This document shows positions 24,465 to 32,459 of a stretch of 64,000 nt of DNA, in pieces (position 1 is the first letter of the stretch; each line of letters starts with the position of its first letter). This DNA comes from Halopseudomonas nanhaiensis (lineage in GTDB: Bacteria; Pseudomonadota; Gammaproteobacteria; Pseudomonadales; Pseudomonadaceae): assembly GCF_020025155.1 (NCBI RefSeq), contig NZ_CP073751.1:3589148-3653147 (forward strand). Direction: 5' to 3'. The position numbers and the translations under genes are program-made. Below the pieces are notes generated by a model. The model ran no database searches. It worked only from the letters and a program-made list of their open reading frames with translations, and was not told where the DNA came from.

Positions 24465-25553
24465 ATGTCCGCACTATTCCAACCCTTTCAATTAAAGGAC
24501 ACCGTTCTGCGCAACCGGATCGCCGTGCCGCCAATGTGTCAGTACTCGGCAGTCGATGGCCTGATCAATGACTGGCACCTGGCTCATCTCACGTCGCTCG
24601 CCCGCGGCGGCGCCGGCCTGGTCATTGTCGAGGCCACCGCCGTGTCACCCGAAGGCCGGATCACACCCGGCGATGCCGGCATATGGAACGATCAGCTGGC
24701 TCAGGCGTTCGTTCCCGCAGTCAGGGCAATCAAGGCCGCCGGCGCAGTGCCGGGAATCCAGATCGCCCATGCTGGCCGCAAGGCCAGTGCCAATCGTCCC
24801 TGGGAAGGTGATGATCACATCGCCAACGATGACTCACGCGGCTGGCAGACCATCGCTCCCTCGGCCATTCCGTTCGGAGCGCACCTGAACAAGACACCCG
24901 AAGCAATGAGCAAGGATGACATCCGCCGCGTGCAGGAAGATTTTGTCGCCGCTGCCCGGCGTGCACTCGACGCCGGATTCGAATGGCTGGAGTTGCACTT
25001 CGCACACGGGTATCTGGGACAGAGCTTCTTCTCCGAGCACTCCAATCAGCGTAGCGATGAATATGGTGGCAGTGCGGAAAACCGCGGCCGCTTTCTGATG
25101 GAGACCTTTGCCGCCGTGCGCGAGGTGTGGCCAGCCCACCTACCCTTGACCGCACGGTTTGGTGTTATCGAGTTCGACGGTCGTGACGAACAGACCATGA
25201 CCGACTCGATTGACCTGGTGAAGCGCATGAAGGCCGGCGGGCTCGACATGCTCAGCGTAAGCATCGGCTTTTCCACACCGGCAGCGCAGATCCCCTGGGC
25301 GCCTGCATTCATGGGGCCGATCGCCAGGCGAGTGCGCGACGAAGCAGGCCTGCCGGTCTCATCTGCCTGGGGATTCGGAGAACCGCATGTCGCGGAAAAA
25401 GCGGTGCAGGACGGCCAGCTGGATCTGGTCATGGTCGGCAAGGCACACCTGGCAAACCCACACTGGGCCTACCATGCCGCGCGCGAATTGAAACTCGATC
25501 GTGCCTCCTGGACCCTCCCCGCGCCCTACGCCCACTGGCTGGAACGCTACTGA
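24465..25553 (+). CDS. xenA: Old-yellow-enzyme-type NADPH:flavin oxidoreductase, xenobiotic reductase A type
   Basis: 362 residues of the FMN-binding OYE family. It reduces activated carbon-carbon double bonds, and XenA homologues release nitrite from nitrate esters. The sequence follows Pseudomonas XenA closely: NRIAVPPMCQYSA with the class-II Cys in PPMCQY, IQIAHAGRKAS with active-site His, ELHFAHGYLGQSFFSEHSN, LTARFGV and the C-terminal PAPYAHWLERY. It is cytoplasmic. It is transcribed away from an ArsR repressor and followed by a GC-rich hairpin at 25562, so it is monocistronic. Confidence 0.93.
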   Translation: MSALFQPFQLKDTVLRNRIAVPPMCQYSAVDGLINDWHLAHLTSLARGGAGLVIVEATAVSPEGRITPGDAGIWNDQLAQAFVPAVRAIKAAGAVPGIQIAHAGRKASANRPWEGDDHIANDDSRGWQTIAPSAIPFGAHLNKTPEAMSKDDIRRVQEDFVAAARRALDAGFEWLELHFAHGYLGQSFFSEHSNQRSDEYGGSAENRGRFLMETFAAVREVWPAHLPLTARFGVIEFDGRDEQTMTDSIDLVKRMKAGGLDMLSVSIGFSTPAAQIPWAPAFMGPIARRVRDEAGLPVSSAWGFGEPHVAEKAVQDGQLDLVMVGKAHLANPHWAYHAARELKLDRASWTLPAPYAHWLERY

Positions 25554-25561
25554 GCCTAATA

Positions 25562-25583
25562 CGCCCGGCCTCCGCGCCGGGCG
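25562..25583 (+). terminator. GC-rich hairpin after xenA
   Basis: Arms CGCCCGGC and GCCGGGCG are separated by six bases, 8 bp after the xenA stop. There is no T-run, so it may be a pause or RNA-stability hairpin and not a strong intrinsic terminator. Confidence 0.5.
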
Positions 25584-25629
25584 TAGCACCCCGCTACAGC
25601 CGTTAACCCTGTAACAACGCCCTCACCCG

Positions 25630-25647
25630 TTCGTGCAATCTACACGG
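25630..25647. promoter_or_regulatory. Upstream site A of first sigma-54 unit
   Basis: TTCGTGCAATCTACACGG shares the left half TTCGTGCA with the sites at 26425 and 26456. It is 32 bp (about three helical turns) upstream of site B. Confidence 0.55.
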
Positions 25648-25661
25648 CCTCAGAATCCCTT

Positions 25662-25681
25662 CCATGCAAAGTGCACGATGG
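25662..25681. promoter_or_regulatory. Upstream site B of first sigma-54 unit (palindrome)
   Basis: Read on the minus strand it is ATCGTGCACTTTGCATGG, which matches TTCGTGCAAATTGCATGAA at 26456-26474 through TCGTGCAnnTTGCATG. It ends 59 bp upstream of the -24 element, a usual distance for an enhancer-binding protein site. Confidence 0.6.
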
Positions 25682-25740
25682 CGCATGACCTCACCAAATT
25701 TAAATAACTGATTTAGAAGAAGAAATTTATAGATACTCCC

Positions 25741-25756
25741 TGGCACGGCCATTGCA
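25741..25756 (+). promoter_or_regulatory. Sigma-54 (RpoN) promoter, first unit
   Basis: TGGCACGGCCATTGCA is an exact TGGCAC-N5-TTGCA -24/-12 element. The start codon is 62 bp downstream, leaving a leader of about 50 bases. Confidence 0.88.
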
Positions 25757-25818
25757 CCAGTTACTGTCCGCGCGGCTCAACAGCCGCCACGTGATAAAAA
25801 CGGCAAAGGGAGGTTCAG

Positions 25819-26049
25819 ATGAAGGGTCGCACTGTTCACTACACTTGGATGGCACTGTCACTGGCTGCTATCGGCATGCTCTCCATTCAGAACAACGCGC
25901 CGGCTCAGGCCTCCGAACCGCAATCCGCCGTCACGTACAGCATCGAGCGCTATGCCACCCACAGTATCAAGCCGGTGTCCCTGCCTGTGGTAAGTCACGT
26001 CAATCAGGCGGCCCCACAGTCGCAGCGCCAGCAAACCTGGACGTTCTGA
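25819..26049 (+). CDS. Small secreted protein A, 76 residues, unknown function
   Basis: 76 residues. It has a Sec signal-like N-terminus MKGRTVHYTWMALSLAAIGM with a likely cleavage after AQA (about residue 31), leaving a mature chain of about 45 residues. It shares MKxxTVHYTWMAxSLAAI, the core PVSLPVV and an aromatic C-terminus ending TF with the paralogue at 26617. It has no cysteine, lipobox or known domain. A strong ribosome binding site (AAGGGAGGTTCAG) precedes the ATG and a sigma-54 promoter lies at 25741. Probably periplasmic or extracellular. I do not recognise it. Confidence 0.75.
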   Translation: MKGRTVHYTWMALSLAAIGMLSIQNNAPAQASEPQSAVTYSIERYATHSIKPVSLPVVSHVNQAAPQSQRQQTWTF

Positions 26050-26424
26050 CCGTCTCGCGAGAAATAGTTCTCACCGTCTGTCGCCAACCGGCATGCAGAT
26101 GTGAGATTCAGCTTCCGGACTGCACACTGTACATGCCCGTCCTCCACCCCTGAGCCCTTCCGCTTGATCCCGTCCGTTACCCGTCCGCCGCTCACCCGTC
26201 GCCTATCCTGACACCCACCGAGCGCGCGTCCCGACAGTCCCTAGCAAAAACCAAACTCGTCTCGGCCATGCGCCACTGCATTAGCGGCAGCGTCGCGCCT
26301 GGCGGCACACCAACTGGCTGAACGCACTGCAACGCGCATCCTCTCCCGTACAACCCGACGGATCGATCAATGAGCCGTGCGAATGACCATGGCGTCTCGC
26401 TTTGAAGCCATGCTACAGAATTGC
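26050..26424. other. Intergenic stretch before second sigma-54 unit
   Basis: About 375 bases with no supported gene. It is pyrimidine-rich in its first half and has no clear terminator after the first small gene. Confidence 0.5.
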
Positions 26425-26442
26425 TTCGTGCAGATTACCTGA
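26425..26442. promoter_or_regulatory. Upstream site C of second sigma-54 unit
   Basis: TTCGTGCAGATTACCTGA keeps the TTCGTGCAnATT half of the palindrome at 26456 with a degenerate right half. It lies 31 bp upstream of site D, the same spacing as sites A and B. Confidence 0.6.
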
Positions 26443-26455
26443 GCAAAAAGGGAGC

Positions 26456-26474
26456 TTCGTGCAAATTGCATGAA
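26456..26474. promoter_or_regulatory. Upstream site D of second sigma-54 unit (near-perfect palindrome)
   Basis: TTCGTGCAAATTGCATGAA is a 19-bp palindrome with one mismatched pair beside the centre (G opposite T). It ends 61 bp upstream of the -24 element and is the best copy of the shared motif, so it is a probable binding site for a sigma-54 activator. Confidence 0.7.
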
Positions 26475-26535
26475 CAGCGGAACGAGGGAAATTTTCATGC
26501 CGTTGATTTTCTTGGCATTTTTCTTGAGCAGCGTC

Positions 26536-26551
26536 TGGCACGGCTGTTGCA
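26536..26551 (+). promoter_or_regulatory. Sigma-54 (RpoN) promoter, second unit
   Basis: TGGCACGGCTGTTGCA matches the -24/-12 consensus exactly and differs from the promoter at 25741 at only two spacer positions. The start codon is 65 bp downstream. Confidence 0.88.
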
Positions 26552-26616
26552 CTCTCTATTAGCCGCAAGGCGCGTTGCGTCTAGCTTGAGACTGGCTTAG
26601 CCCAAGGAGGTTCAGA

Positions 26617-26847
26617 ATGAAGGCGAATACTGTGCACTACACATGGATGGCATTTTCGCTGGCCGCGATTGTCATGCTTGGACTGCAGCATTCGACCAAC
26701 GCTTCGTCTGAACAACAGGCAGCCCCGGGTTACGCGTTCGAGCACAACCTTGATCAGAACATTACCCCGGTCTCCCTGCCGGTCGTCACGCGGCAGGTCA
26801 GTCAGCTTGATGCCCAGGCACAACAGCGTCCGACGTTCACGTTCTAA
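26617..26847 (+). CDS. Small secreted protein B, 76 residues, paralogue of protein A
   Basis: 76 residues, the same length as protein A. A signal-like N-terminus MKANTVHYTWMAFSLAAIVM has a possible cleavage after NAS (about residue 30). The mature part is acidic-to-neutral and Gln-rich, with the shared PVSLPVV core and FTF end. The ribosome binding site AAGGAGGTTCAGA is very strong. Its own sigma-54 promoter is at 26536. The preserved signal and core with divergent flanks suggest an old duplication kept by selection. Function unknown. Confidence 0.75.
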   Translation: MKANTVHYTWMAFSLAAIVMLGLQHSTNASSEQQAAPGYAFEHNLDQNITPVSLPVVTRQVSQLDAQAQQRPTFTF

Positions 26848-27003
26848 GCCTTAATTCGCTATCCCCATCATCCATGATTCGAGCCCTTTCCGGGCCGTCT
26901 GTCGATAATCTCGAACTCCCTCTGTGCGAGCCCCGTCTACCCAAGCGGGTGCGAGCCGGCCTGCCCGCTCGTGCGAACGTACTCGGTTCATGGGAGTCGC
27001 TCA

Positions 27004-28032
27004 ATGAATTCAGATGATTTTTCACCTTCACGCCGGACCATCCTGCATGGGGCGGCCGCAACGCTGGCTGCCGGTATGGTCGCGCCGGCCTTCGCGCAAA
27101 CGTCGGCCGGCTCGTCAGCCGCTGCTGGTTCAGCGTCAACGAAAGCTCCGCAGCCCATGCGCAACCCGCAGAAGATGTATGCGCAGCCGCCTTTCGATCC
27201 GGAACGCCAGCCCTGGCCAGGGCTGGCTCAGAAAATGGATCCACGTCCTGACCACGGCGAAGAAAGCTATCAGGGCAGCGGACGGTTGCAGGGTCGCAAG
27301 GCATTGATTACCGGCGGCGACTCGGGCATCGGCCGGGCGGCGGCGATCGCCTATGCGCGGGAAGGCGCAGATGTCGCCTTCGGTTATCTGGAGGACGAGG
27401 AGCCGGACGCACAGGACGTGATCAAGCTGATCGAGGACGCCGGACGCAAGGCGGTTGCACTTCCAGGCGACATCCGCGATGAAAAGTTCTGTCAGGAAAT
27501 GATCAAGCGCGCCGTGGAGGAACTTGGCGGGCTGGACATTCTGGTGATCAACGCGGCGCGGCAACAAAGCAACGATTCGATCATGGACATCAGCACCGAC
27601 CAGTTCGACTGGACGGTCAAGACCAACCTCTACGCCATGTTCTGGTTGAGCAAGGCGGCCATCCCGCACCTTCCGGAGGGCAGCTCGATCATCAATACGT
27701 CCTCGGTGGTCGCCTATGATCCACCGGAAAATCTGCTCGATTACTCGATGACCAAGGCCGCTATCGTCAACTTCACCAAGTGCCTGGCCAAGCAGATGAT
27801 TGGAAAAGGCATTCGGGTCAACACAGTGGCGCCGGGGCCCTTCTGGACGCCCTTGCAGGTCAGCGGTGGCCAGACCATGGACAATCTCAAGACCTTCGGT
27901 GAACAGACCCCCCTCGGCCGACCCGGTCAGCCCGTGGAGATCGCACCGCTCTACGTACAACTGGCGTCCACCGAAGCCAGCTATGTCACCGGCGAGATGT
28001 TTGCCGCCTCCGGCGGGATGCTGCCTTACTAA
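27004..28032 (+). CDS. Tat-exported short-chain dehydrogenase (YghA-like)
   Basis: 342 residues. A twin-arginine signal ([24 protein letters not shown]) is followed by a linker and the SDR domain. The nucleotide motif is [14 protein letters not shown] is present, the catalytic YSMTK supplies Tyr and Lys, and [10 protein letters not shown] follows. The segment from [24 protein letters not shown] onward follows E. coli YghA, whose natural substrate is not firmly known. The start at 27004 has GGGAG 7 bases upstream. Periplasmic location is inferred from the Tat signal. It follows the sigma-54 small genes but has no visible sigma-54 element of its own. Confidence 0.88.
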   Translation: MNSDDFSPSRRTILHGAAATLAAGMVAPAFAQTSAGSSAAAGSASTKAPQPMRNPQKMYAQPPFDPERQPWPGLAQKMDPRPDHGEESYQGSGRLQGRKALITGGDSGIGRAAAIAYAREGADVAFGYLEDEEPDAQDVIKLIEDAGRKAVALPGDIRDEKFCQEMIKRAVEELGGLDILVINAARQQSNDSIMDISTDQFDWTVKTNLYAMFWLSKAAIPHLPEGSSIINTSSVVAYDPPENLLDYSMTKAAIVNFTKCLAKQMIGKGIRVNTVAPGPFWTPLQVSGGQTMDNLKTFGEQTPLGRPGQPVEIAPLYVQLASTEASYVTGEMFAASGGMLPY

Positions 28033-28207
28033 CCCTCTCCGGGACTGCCGGCCGGCCGGCCTTGCCGCAGCAAAGCCGACCGGCGAACTCCTCTTCGCCT
28101 GTTGTAATCACGGCCCGTCGGGCGGCCTGTCCGACGGCGCGTTATGCCAGTACAATACGCGCCCCGCCAACGCCCGGCGCCTCATTCTCCGCCTGCAGGA
28201 TTCCGTC

Positions 28208-29797
28208 TTGATCTCTACCGCCAATATCACCATGCAGTTCGGCGCCAAGCCGCTGTTCGAAAACGTCTCCGTCAAATTCGGCAATGGCAACCGCTACGGC
28301 CTGATCGGCGCCAACGGCTGCGGCAAGTCGACCTACATGAAGATCCTCGGCGGCGAGCTGGAGCCCTCGGGCGGCCAGGTGATGATCGAGCAGAACGTGC
28401 GCTTGGGTAAGCTGCGCCAGAACCAGTTCGCCTATGAAGACTTCAGCGTCATCGACACCGTCATCATGGGTCACGAGGAGCTATGGAAGGTCAAGGCCGA
28501 GCGCGACCGGATCTATTCGCTGGCCGAGATGAGCGAAGAGGACGGCATGGCCGTGGCCGAGCTGGAAACCGAATTCGCCGAGATGGACGGTTACACGGCT
28601 GAATCGCGCGCCGGCGAGCTGCTGCTCGGCCTGGGCATTCCCCTGGAGCAGCACTTCGGACCGATGAGCGAAGTCGCGCCCGGCTGGAAGCTACGCGTGT
28701 TACTGGCGCAGGCGCTGTTCTCCGATCCGGACGTTCTGTTGCTGGACGAGCCGACCAACCACCTGGATATCAATACGATTCGCTGGCTGGAAGACGTGCT
28801 CAAGGCGCGTACCAGCACGATGATCATCATTTCCCACGATCGTCACTTCCTCAACAGCGTATGCACGCACATGGCCGACCTGGACTACGGCGAACTGCGC
28901 CTGTTCCCGGGCAACTACGACGAATACATGACCGCCGCCACCCAGGCGCGCGAGCGGTTGCTGTCGGACAATGCCAAGAAAAAGGCACAGATCGCCGAAC
29001 TGCAGACCTTCGTCAGCCGTTTCTCGGCCAACGCCTCCAAGGCCAAGCAGGCCACCAGCCGCGCCAAGCAGATCGACAAGATCCAGCTCGACGAGGTCAA
29101 GCCGTCGAGCCGCGTCAGCCCCTTCATCCGCTTCGACCAGCACAAGAAGCTGCACCGTCAGGCGGTGACGCTGGATCGCGTCAGTCAGGGTTATGACGGC
29201 GAGGTGCTGTTCAAGAATCTCAGCCTGCAGATCGAAGCCGGCGAACGCGTGGCGATCATCGGGCCGAACGGCATCGGCAAGACTACTCTGCTCCGTACAT
29301 TGGTCGGTGAGATGCCGCCGCTGTCCGGCGAAGTGAAGTGGACGGAAAGCGCTGACGTGAGCTACTTCGCTCAGGATCACGCCGAAGACTTCAAGGACGA
29401 CTGCACGCTGTTCGACTGGATGGCGCAATGGACGCAGGGCGGCGAGCAGCTGGTGCGCGGTACCCTTGGGCGCATGCTGTTCTCCAACGATGAAATTCTG
29501 AAGTCGGTGAAGGTGATTTCCGGTGGCGAGCAGGGCCGTATGCTGTTCGGCAAGCTGATCCTGAAGAAGGCCAACGTGATGGTCATGGACGAGCCGACCA
29601 ACCACCTGGACATGGAATCGATCGAGGCGCTGAACCTGGCGCTGGACAACTATCCCGGCACGCTGATCTTCGTCAGCCATGACCGGGAATTCGTCAGCTC
29701 GCTGGCCACGCGTATCATCGAACTGTCCGCCGATGGTGTGACCGACTTCAGCGGTAGCTACGATGACTACCTGCGCAGCCTCGGCGTGGCCGTTTGA
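28208..29797 (+). CDS. ybiT: ABC-F ATPase YbiT
   Basis: 529 residues with two ATP-binding cassettes and no membrane domain. ABC-F proteins bind the ribosomal E-site and ease stalled translation. Walker A motifs are GANGCGKS and GPNGIGKT, signatures are in [10 protein letters not shown] and SGGEQGRM, and Walker B is [11 protein letters not shown] and [10 protein letters not shown]. An inter-domain linker carries [20 protein letters not shown]. It follows E. coli YbiT (530 residues) nearly end to end. The best start is TTG at 28208, giving (M)[11 protein letters not shown]; the upstream in-frame extension is not conserved. It ends one base before the convergent DUF1294 gene. Confidence 0.93.
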   Translation: MISTANITMQFGAKPLFENVSVKFGNGNRYGLIGANGCGKSTYMKILGGELEPSGGQVMIEQNVRLGKLRQNQFAYEDFSVIDTVIMGHEELWKVKAERDRIYSLAEMSEEDGMAVAELETEFAEMDGYTAESRAGELLLGLGIPLEQHFGPMSEVAPGWKLRVLLAQALFSDPDVLLLDEPTNHLDINTIRWLEDVLKARTSTMIIISHDRHFLNSVCTHMADLDYGELRLFPGNYDEYMTAATQARERLLSDNAKKKAQIAELQTFVSRFSANASKAKQATSRAKQIDKIQLDEVKPSSRVSPFIRFDQHKKLHRQAVTLDRVSQGYDGEVLFKNLSLQIEAGERVAIIGPNGIGKTTLLRTLVGEMPPLSGEVKWTESADVSYFAQDHAEDFKDDCTLFDWMAQWTQGGEQLVRGTLGRMLFSNDEILKSVKVISGGEQGRMLFGKLILKKANVMVMDEPTNHLDMESIEALNLALDNYPGTLIFVSHDREFVSSLATRIIELSADGVTDFSGSYDDYLRSLGVAV

Positions 29798-30076
29798 TCA
29801 CACCAGCCAGGGGCGTATGAAGCGGCCCAGGTAACGCCCGCCCAGCACCAGCCAGTCGATCCAGAACAGCTGGTGCAGGGCAACGATCAGCCAGCACGTC
29901 ACCTGATAGGACGCCTTGCGCGTCTTGTGCCTGAGCAGTTGCTGGGCTACCAGGGCGCCCGGCCAGCCTCCCGCGAGCTCGGCCAGATGCAAGGTACTCT
30001 CCGGCGTGCGCCAGGCCCCCTTCATGGCTTTCTGCTTGTCCGACCAGTACATCAGAAAAGTCAGCAGGCTGATCAC
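29798..30076 (-). CDS. DUF1294 membrane part, separated from its cold-shock domain
   Basis: 92 residues holding most of a DUF1294 domain: TFLMYWSDKQKAMKGAWRTPE, LHLAELAGGWPGALVAQQLLRHKTRK and a second membrane segment. In most relatives this domain is fused to an N-terminal cold-shock domain. Here the frame changes near 30080-30100, so this part begins at a GTG (30076) that overlaps the TGA of the upstream cold-shock frame as GTGA. Either a frameshift has broken one gene, or the two parts are translated by coupling. It is convergent with ybiT. Confidence 0.75.
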   Translation of the reverse strand: MISLLTFLMYWSDKQKAMKGAWRTPESTLHLAELAGGWPGALVAQQLLRHKTRKASYQVTCWLIVALHQLFWIDWLVLGGRYLGRFIRPWLV

Positions 30077-30510
30077 CAGGTAGCCCGCCAGCGGCCACTG
30101 CCGAGCAGCAGCACCTGTACTGTGCCGGCGATGGGCAGTGCCAGGAGCATGATCAGCAAGATCAGCTTCGCCGGAAGGTTTCGTACCGATCCGGCCGCAG
30201 CCGCTCGCGGCTGTCGTCTAGCGGCCGGTTTGCGCGGCGGCGCCGCCTTTCCTTGCAGCTTCTCGGCACGTGGCTTGCGACGGATTGCCGGGCGGTCGAC
30301 GGCCAGCGCTTCGCTGCGCATATGTTCGGCGCGCAACCGTCCCTGAGCGTCTCGTCCGGGGATGTACAGCACCGCATCGCCGGTAACCGGCCGGGCATCA
30401 CCGCGCATGGCCGAGATATGCACGAAGACCCGTTCACCGCCCGCGTCCGGCTCGATAAACCCGAAGCCCTTCTGATCATTCCAACTGGTCAATACGCCAC
30501 GCAGTTCCAT
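30073..30510 (-). CDS. Cold-shock-domain protein with first DUF1294 helix
   Basis: 145 residues. The N-terminal cold-shock domain has the RNP1-like motif KGFGFIEP and RVFVHISAM and binds single-stranded nucleic acid. A basic linker rich in Arg/Lys/Pro/Ala follows, then one membrane helix (KLILLIMLLALPIAGTVQVLLL), where DUF1294 would begin. The frame ends a few codons later at TGA 30073. Reading on in the next frame restores WPLAGYLVISLLTF and the rest of DUF1294. The start at 30510 follows CAGGGACAG. Confidence 0.75.
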   Translation of the reverse strand: MELRGVLTSWNDQKGFGFIEPDAGGERVFVHISAMRGDARPVTGDAVLYIPGRDAQGRLRAEHMRSEALAVDRPAIRRKPRAEKLQGKAAPPRKPAARRQPRAAAAGSVRNLPAKLILLIMLLALPIAGTVQVLLLGSGRWRATW

Positions 30511-30658
30511 CACCTGTCCCTGTGATCCTAAAGAACGGCATTCTCCGTCAGCCCGCCGTGCCTGCCAAGCCGGGCCGCGATGGAGCTTGAACAAACCCTG
30601 CTCGAGAGTGTCTGTAATCGGCAACGCCCAAGCAAAAGAAGACCGACCGGTGAACACT

Positions 30659-31081
30659 ATGAACAAGCCCTTAATGACCGAAGAACAGCTCCTTGCGCAG
30701 CCTGCCGATGCGTACATGAACGAGGAGCAGCAAGCGTTTTTCCGCGATCTGCTGACCCGCGAGCGCGAGGCCCTGCGCCAGCGTATCGACGAAGAGTTTC
30801 AGTCCCTGCGCGAAACCGAAAACATCCCTGGCGATGCGGCGGATGTCGGCAGCGCCGAAGAGCACCGTCAGTGGCAACTGCGCATGCTCGAGCGGGAAAA
30901 GAAGCTGCTGGACAAGATCGATGAGGCGCTGGACCGCCTGGCGCAGGGCGAATACGGGTATTGCGACGAGACCGGTGAGCCGATCGGCCTGCGTCGCCTG
31001 CTGCTGCGCCCCACGGCAACGCTTTCGATCGAGGCCAAGGAGCGCCAGGAACAAATGGAGCGCCACGTCGGCGAAACCTGA
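30659..31081 (+). CDS. dksA2: DksA-type RNA polymerase secondary-channel factor lacking zinc cysteines (DksA2-like)
   Basis: 140 residues. DksA proteins enter the RNA polymerase secondary channel and, with ppGpp, reset transcription. A coiled coil spans about residues 25-100, with acidic tip residues in DAADVGSAEEH. The finger region CDETGEPIGLRRLLLRPTATLS has a single Cys, where zinc-type DksA has four. This and the N-terminus LLAQPADAYMNEEQ match the zinc-free DksA2 branch known from P. aeruginosa, which replaces DksA when zinc is scarce. No Zur box was recognised upstream. A paralogue with full cysteines should exist elsewhere. Confidence 0.8.
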   Translation: MNKPLMTEEQLLAQPADAYMNEEQQAFFRDLLTREREALRQRIDEEFQSLRETENIPGDAADVGSAEEHRQWQLRMLEREKKLLDKIDEALDRLAQGEYGYCDETGEPIGLRRLLLRPTATLSIEAKERQEQMERHVGET

Positions 31082-31161
31082 GCACGCCTTGTCATAAGCC
31101 CGTCATGCCCGGCAGGCCAAGATGTCCCCGTTCCGGACTCAACTCCAAACGGGGGTGCAAC

Positions 31162-31365
31162 ATGGCTTACGAGCTTGATACCGCATTTGACGACGAACAG
31201 GGCCCCAATAACGCCCGCCGTGCCAGACGGCGCGAGCAGGACCGGCAACGCATGGCGTACCGGCGAGCGATAGAAGACTACCGCGACAGCCAGGCGCTGC
31301 ACGCGGCGGTCTGCGACTTTCCCGATCTGATCGACCTCCAGCACCGCGAGCCGCGCCCCGCCTAG
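31162..31365 (+). CDS. Small charged protein, unknown function
   Basis: 67 residues, strongly charged: an acidic N-terminus (ELDTAFDDEQG), then RRARRREQDRQRMAYRRAIEDYRD, a predicted helix. No signal peptide. A ribosome binding site-like GGGGGTG precedes the ATG. The Arg-rich IEDYRD helix vaguely recalls the PA3496 family of small Pseudomonas proteins, but the match is too short to name it. It ends 3 bp before convergent pycR. Confidence 0.6.
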   Translation: MAYELDTAFDDEQGPNNARRARRREQDRQRMAYRRAIEDYRDSQALHAAVCDFPDLIDLQHREPRPA

Positions 31366-31368
31366 CGG

Positions 31369-32322
31369 CTAGTCCGCCGCCGTTTGCCGGTGCTCGAAGC
31401 GCCTGGCAATCTGGCGGATCTGTGCGCGCTCTTCGCGAAGAAACCCGAGGAACGCCTCAGCGACCGGACTGAGTCGCTTGCCGCGGGCATGCACCGCGCA
31501 CCAGCTCCGATAGAGCGGCAGCTCGGAGAAATCGAGCTGTACCAGCTCGCCGCTGCGCAGATGACTGGCCGCGGCGTGCGCGGTCACCATGGCGATGCCC
31601 AGCCCGGCCAGGGCGCCCTGCACCAGTGAATCCCCCGAACCCAGCTGTATGGTCTGCTGCAGATGTACGCGTTTGTTCTGCAGGAATTCTTCACAGGCCT
31701 TGCGCGTGCCCGAACCGGATTCGCGGTTGAGCACGACGTGTTCTTCCAGCACCTTGAGCGACAGACCGCCCTGCGCTGCCAACGGATGCGCGGCGTGAGC
31801 GACGGCTATGATCGGGTTGTCGAGGAACGGAAAGAACTCCAGGGCCCGATCCTCGGGCACCAGCGCCATCAGTGTCACGTCATCACGATTGTCCTGAAGC
31901 CGGCGGATCGCATCGGACCGGCGCATGACCTCCATGCAGAAGGTCACCTCGGGATGACGCTCGCGGAACGCCGCCAGCAGATGCGGCGTGAGGTACTGGA
32001 TGCTGCTCACCACGCCAACCTTGAGCTCCCCGCGCAAGGTGCCCTGGAGCCGCGACAGACTCATGTCGAGGTTATCCAACCGCTCGAAGATGTCCTCGCT
32101 GGCCGCCAGCAGGCTGTGGGCCGCTTCGGTGAGGTACAGCTTGCGGCCGACATACTCGAACAACGGTTGGCCGAGCTGTTCCTCCAACTGACGGATCTGC
32201 TGACTGACGGCAGGCTGGGTCAGCGCCATCTCCTCTGCGGCACGACTGTAGGACTGGCTGGCACACACCGCACGAAAGACCTGCAGCTGGCGCAGCGTCA
32301 TCCGAAGCAGAGATTTGCGCAT
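31369..32322 (-). CDS. pycR: LysR-type regulator of pyruvate carboxylase genes
   Basis: 317 residues: an N-terminal winged helix (LRQLQVFRAVCASQSYSRAAEEMALTQPAVSQQIRQLE) and a two-lobe effector domain. It is divergent from pycA with a palindromic LysR-type box in the gap, the arrangement of PycR in Pseudomonas. The function (control of pycAB) rests on this synteny plus the family call. Confidence 0.9.
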   Translation of the reverse strand: MRKSLLRMTLRQLQVFRAVCASQSYSRAAEEMALTQPAVSQQIRQLEEQLGQPLFEYVGRKLYLTEAAHSLLAASEDIFERLDNLDMSLSRLQGTLRGELKVGVVSSIQYLTPHLLAAFRERHPEVTFCMEVMRRSDAIRRLQDNRDDVTLMALVPEDRALEFFPFLDNPIIAVAHAAHPLAAQGGLSLKVLEEHVVLNRESGSGTRKACEEFLQNKRVHLQQTIQLGSGDSLVQGALAGLGIAMVTAHAAASHLRSGELVQLDFSELPLYRSWCAVHARGKRLSPVAEAFLGFLREERAQIRQIARRFEHRQTAAD

Positions 32323-32360
32323 GGTGTTCTATCCTCTGAACAGGAGCTCACGGCACTTCC

Positions 32361-32376
32361 ATAAGCTTTTGCTTAT
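32361..32376. promoter_or_regulatory. PycR-type operator (perfect palindrome)
   Basis: ATAAGCTTTTGCTTAT is a perfect 6-4-6 inverted repeat in the 137-bp gap between pycR and pycA, 39 bp upstream of the pycR start. It fits the inverted-repeat form of LysR-type binding boxes. The AT-rich stretch to its right could hold the pycA promoter. Confidence 0.6.
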
Positions 32377-32459
32377 ACAACGTAGAAATATTATTCATTT
32401 TTCTATATGTCTGGCCAGCCGTAACGTAAATGGCCCGATCACCACCACGAGGAACGGAC

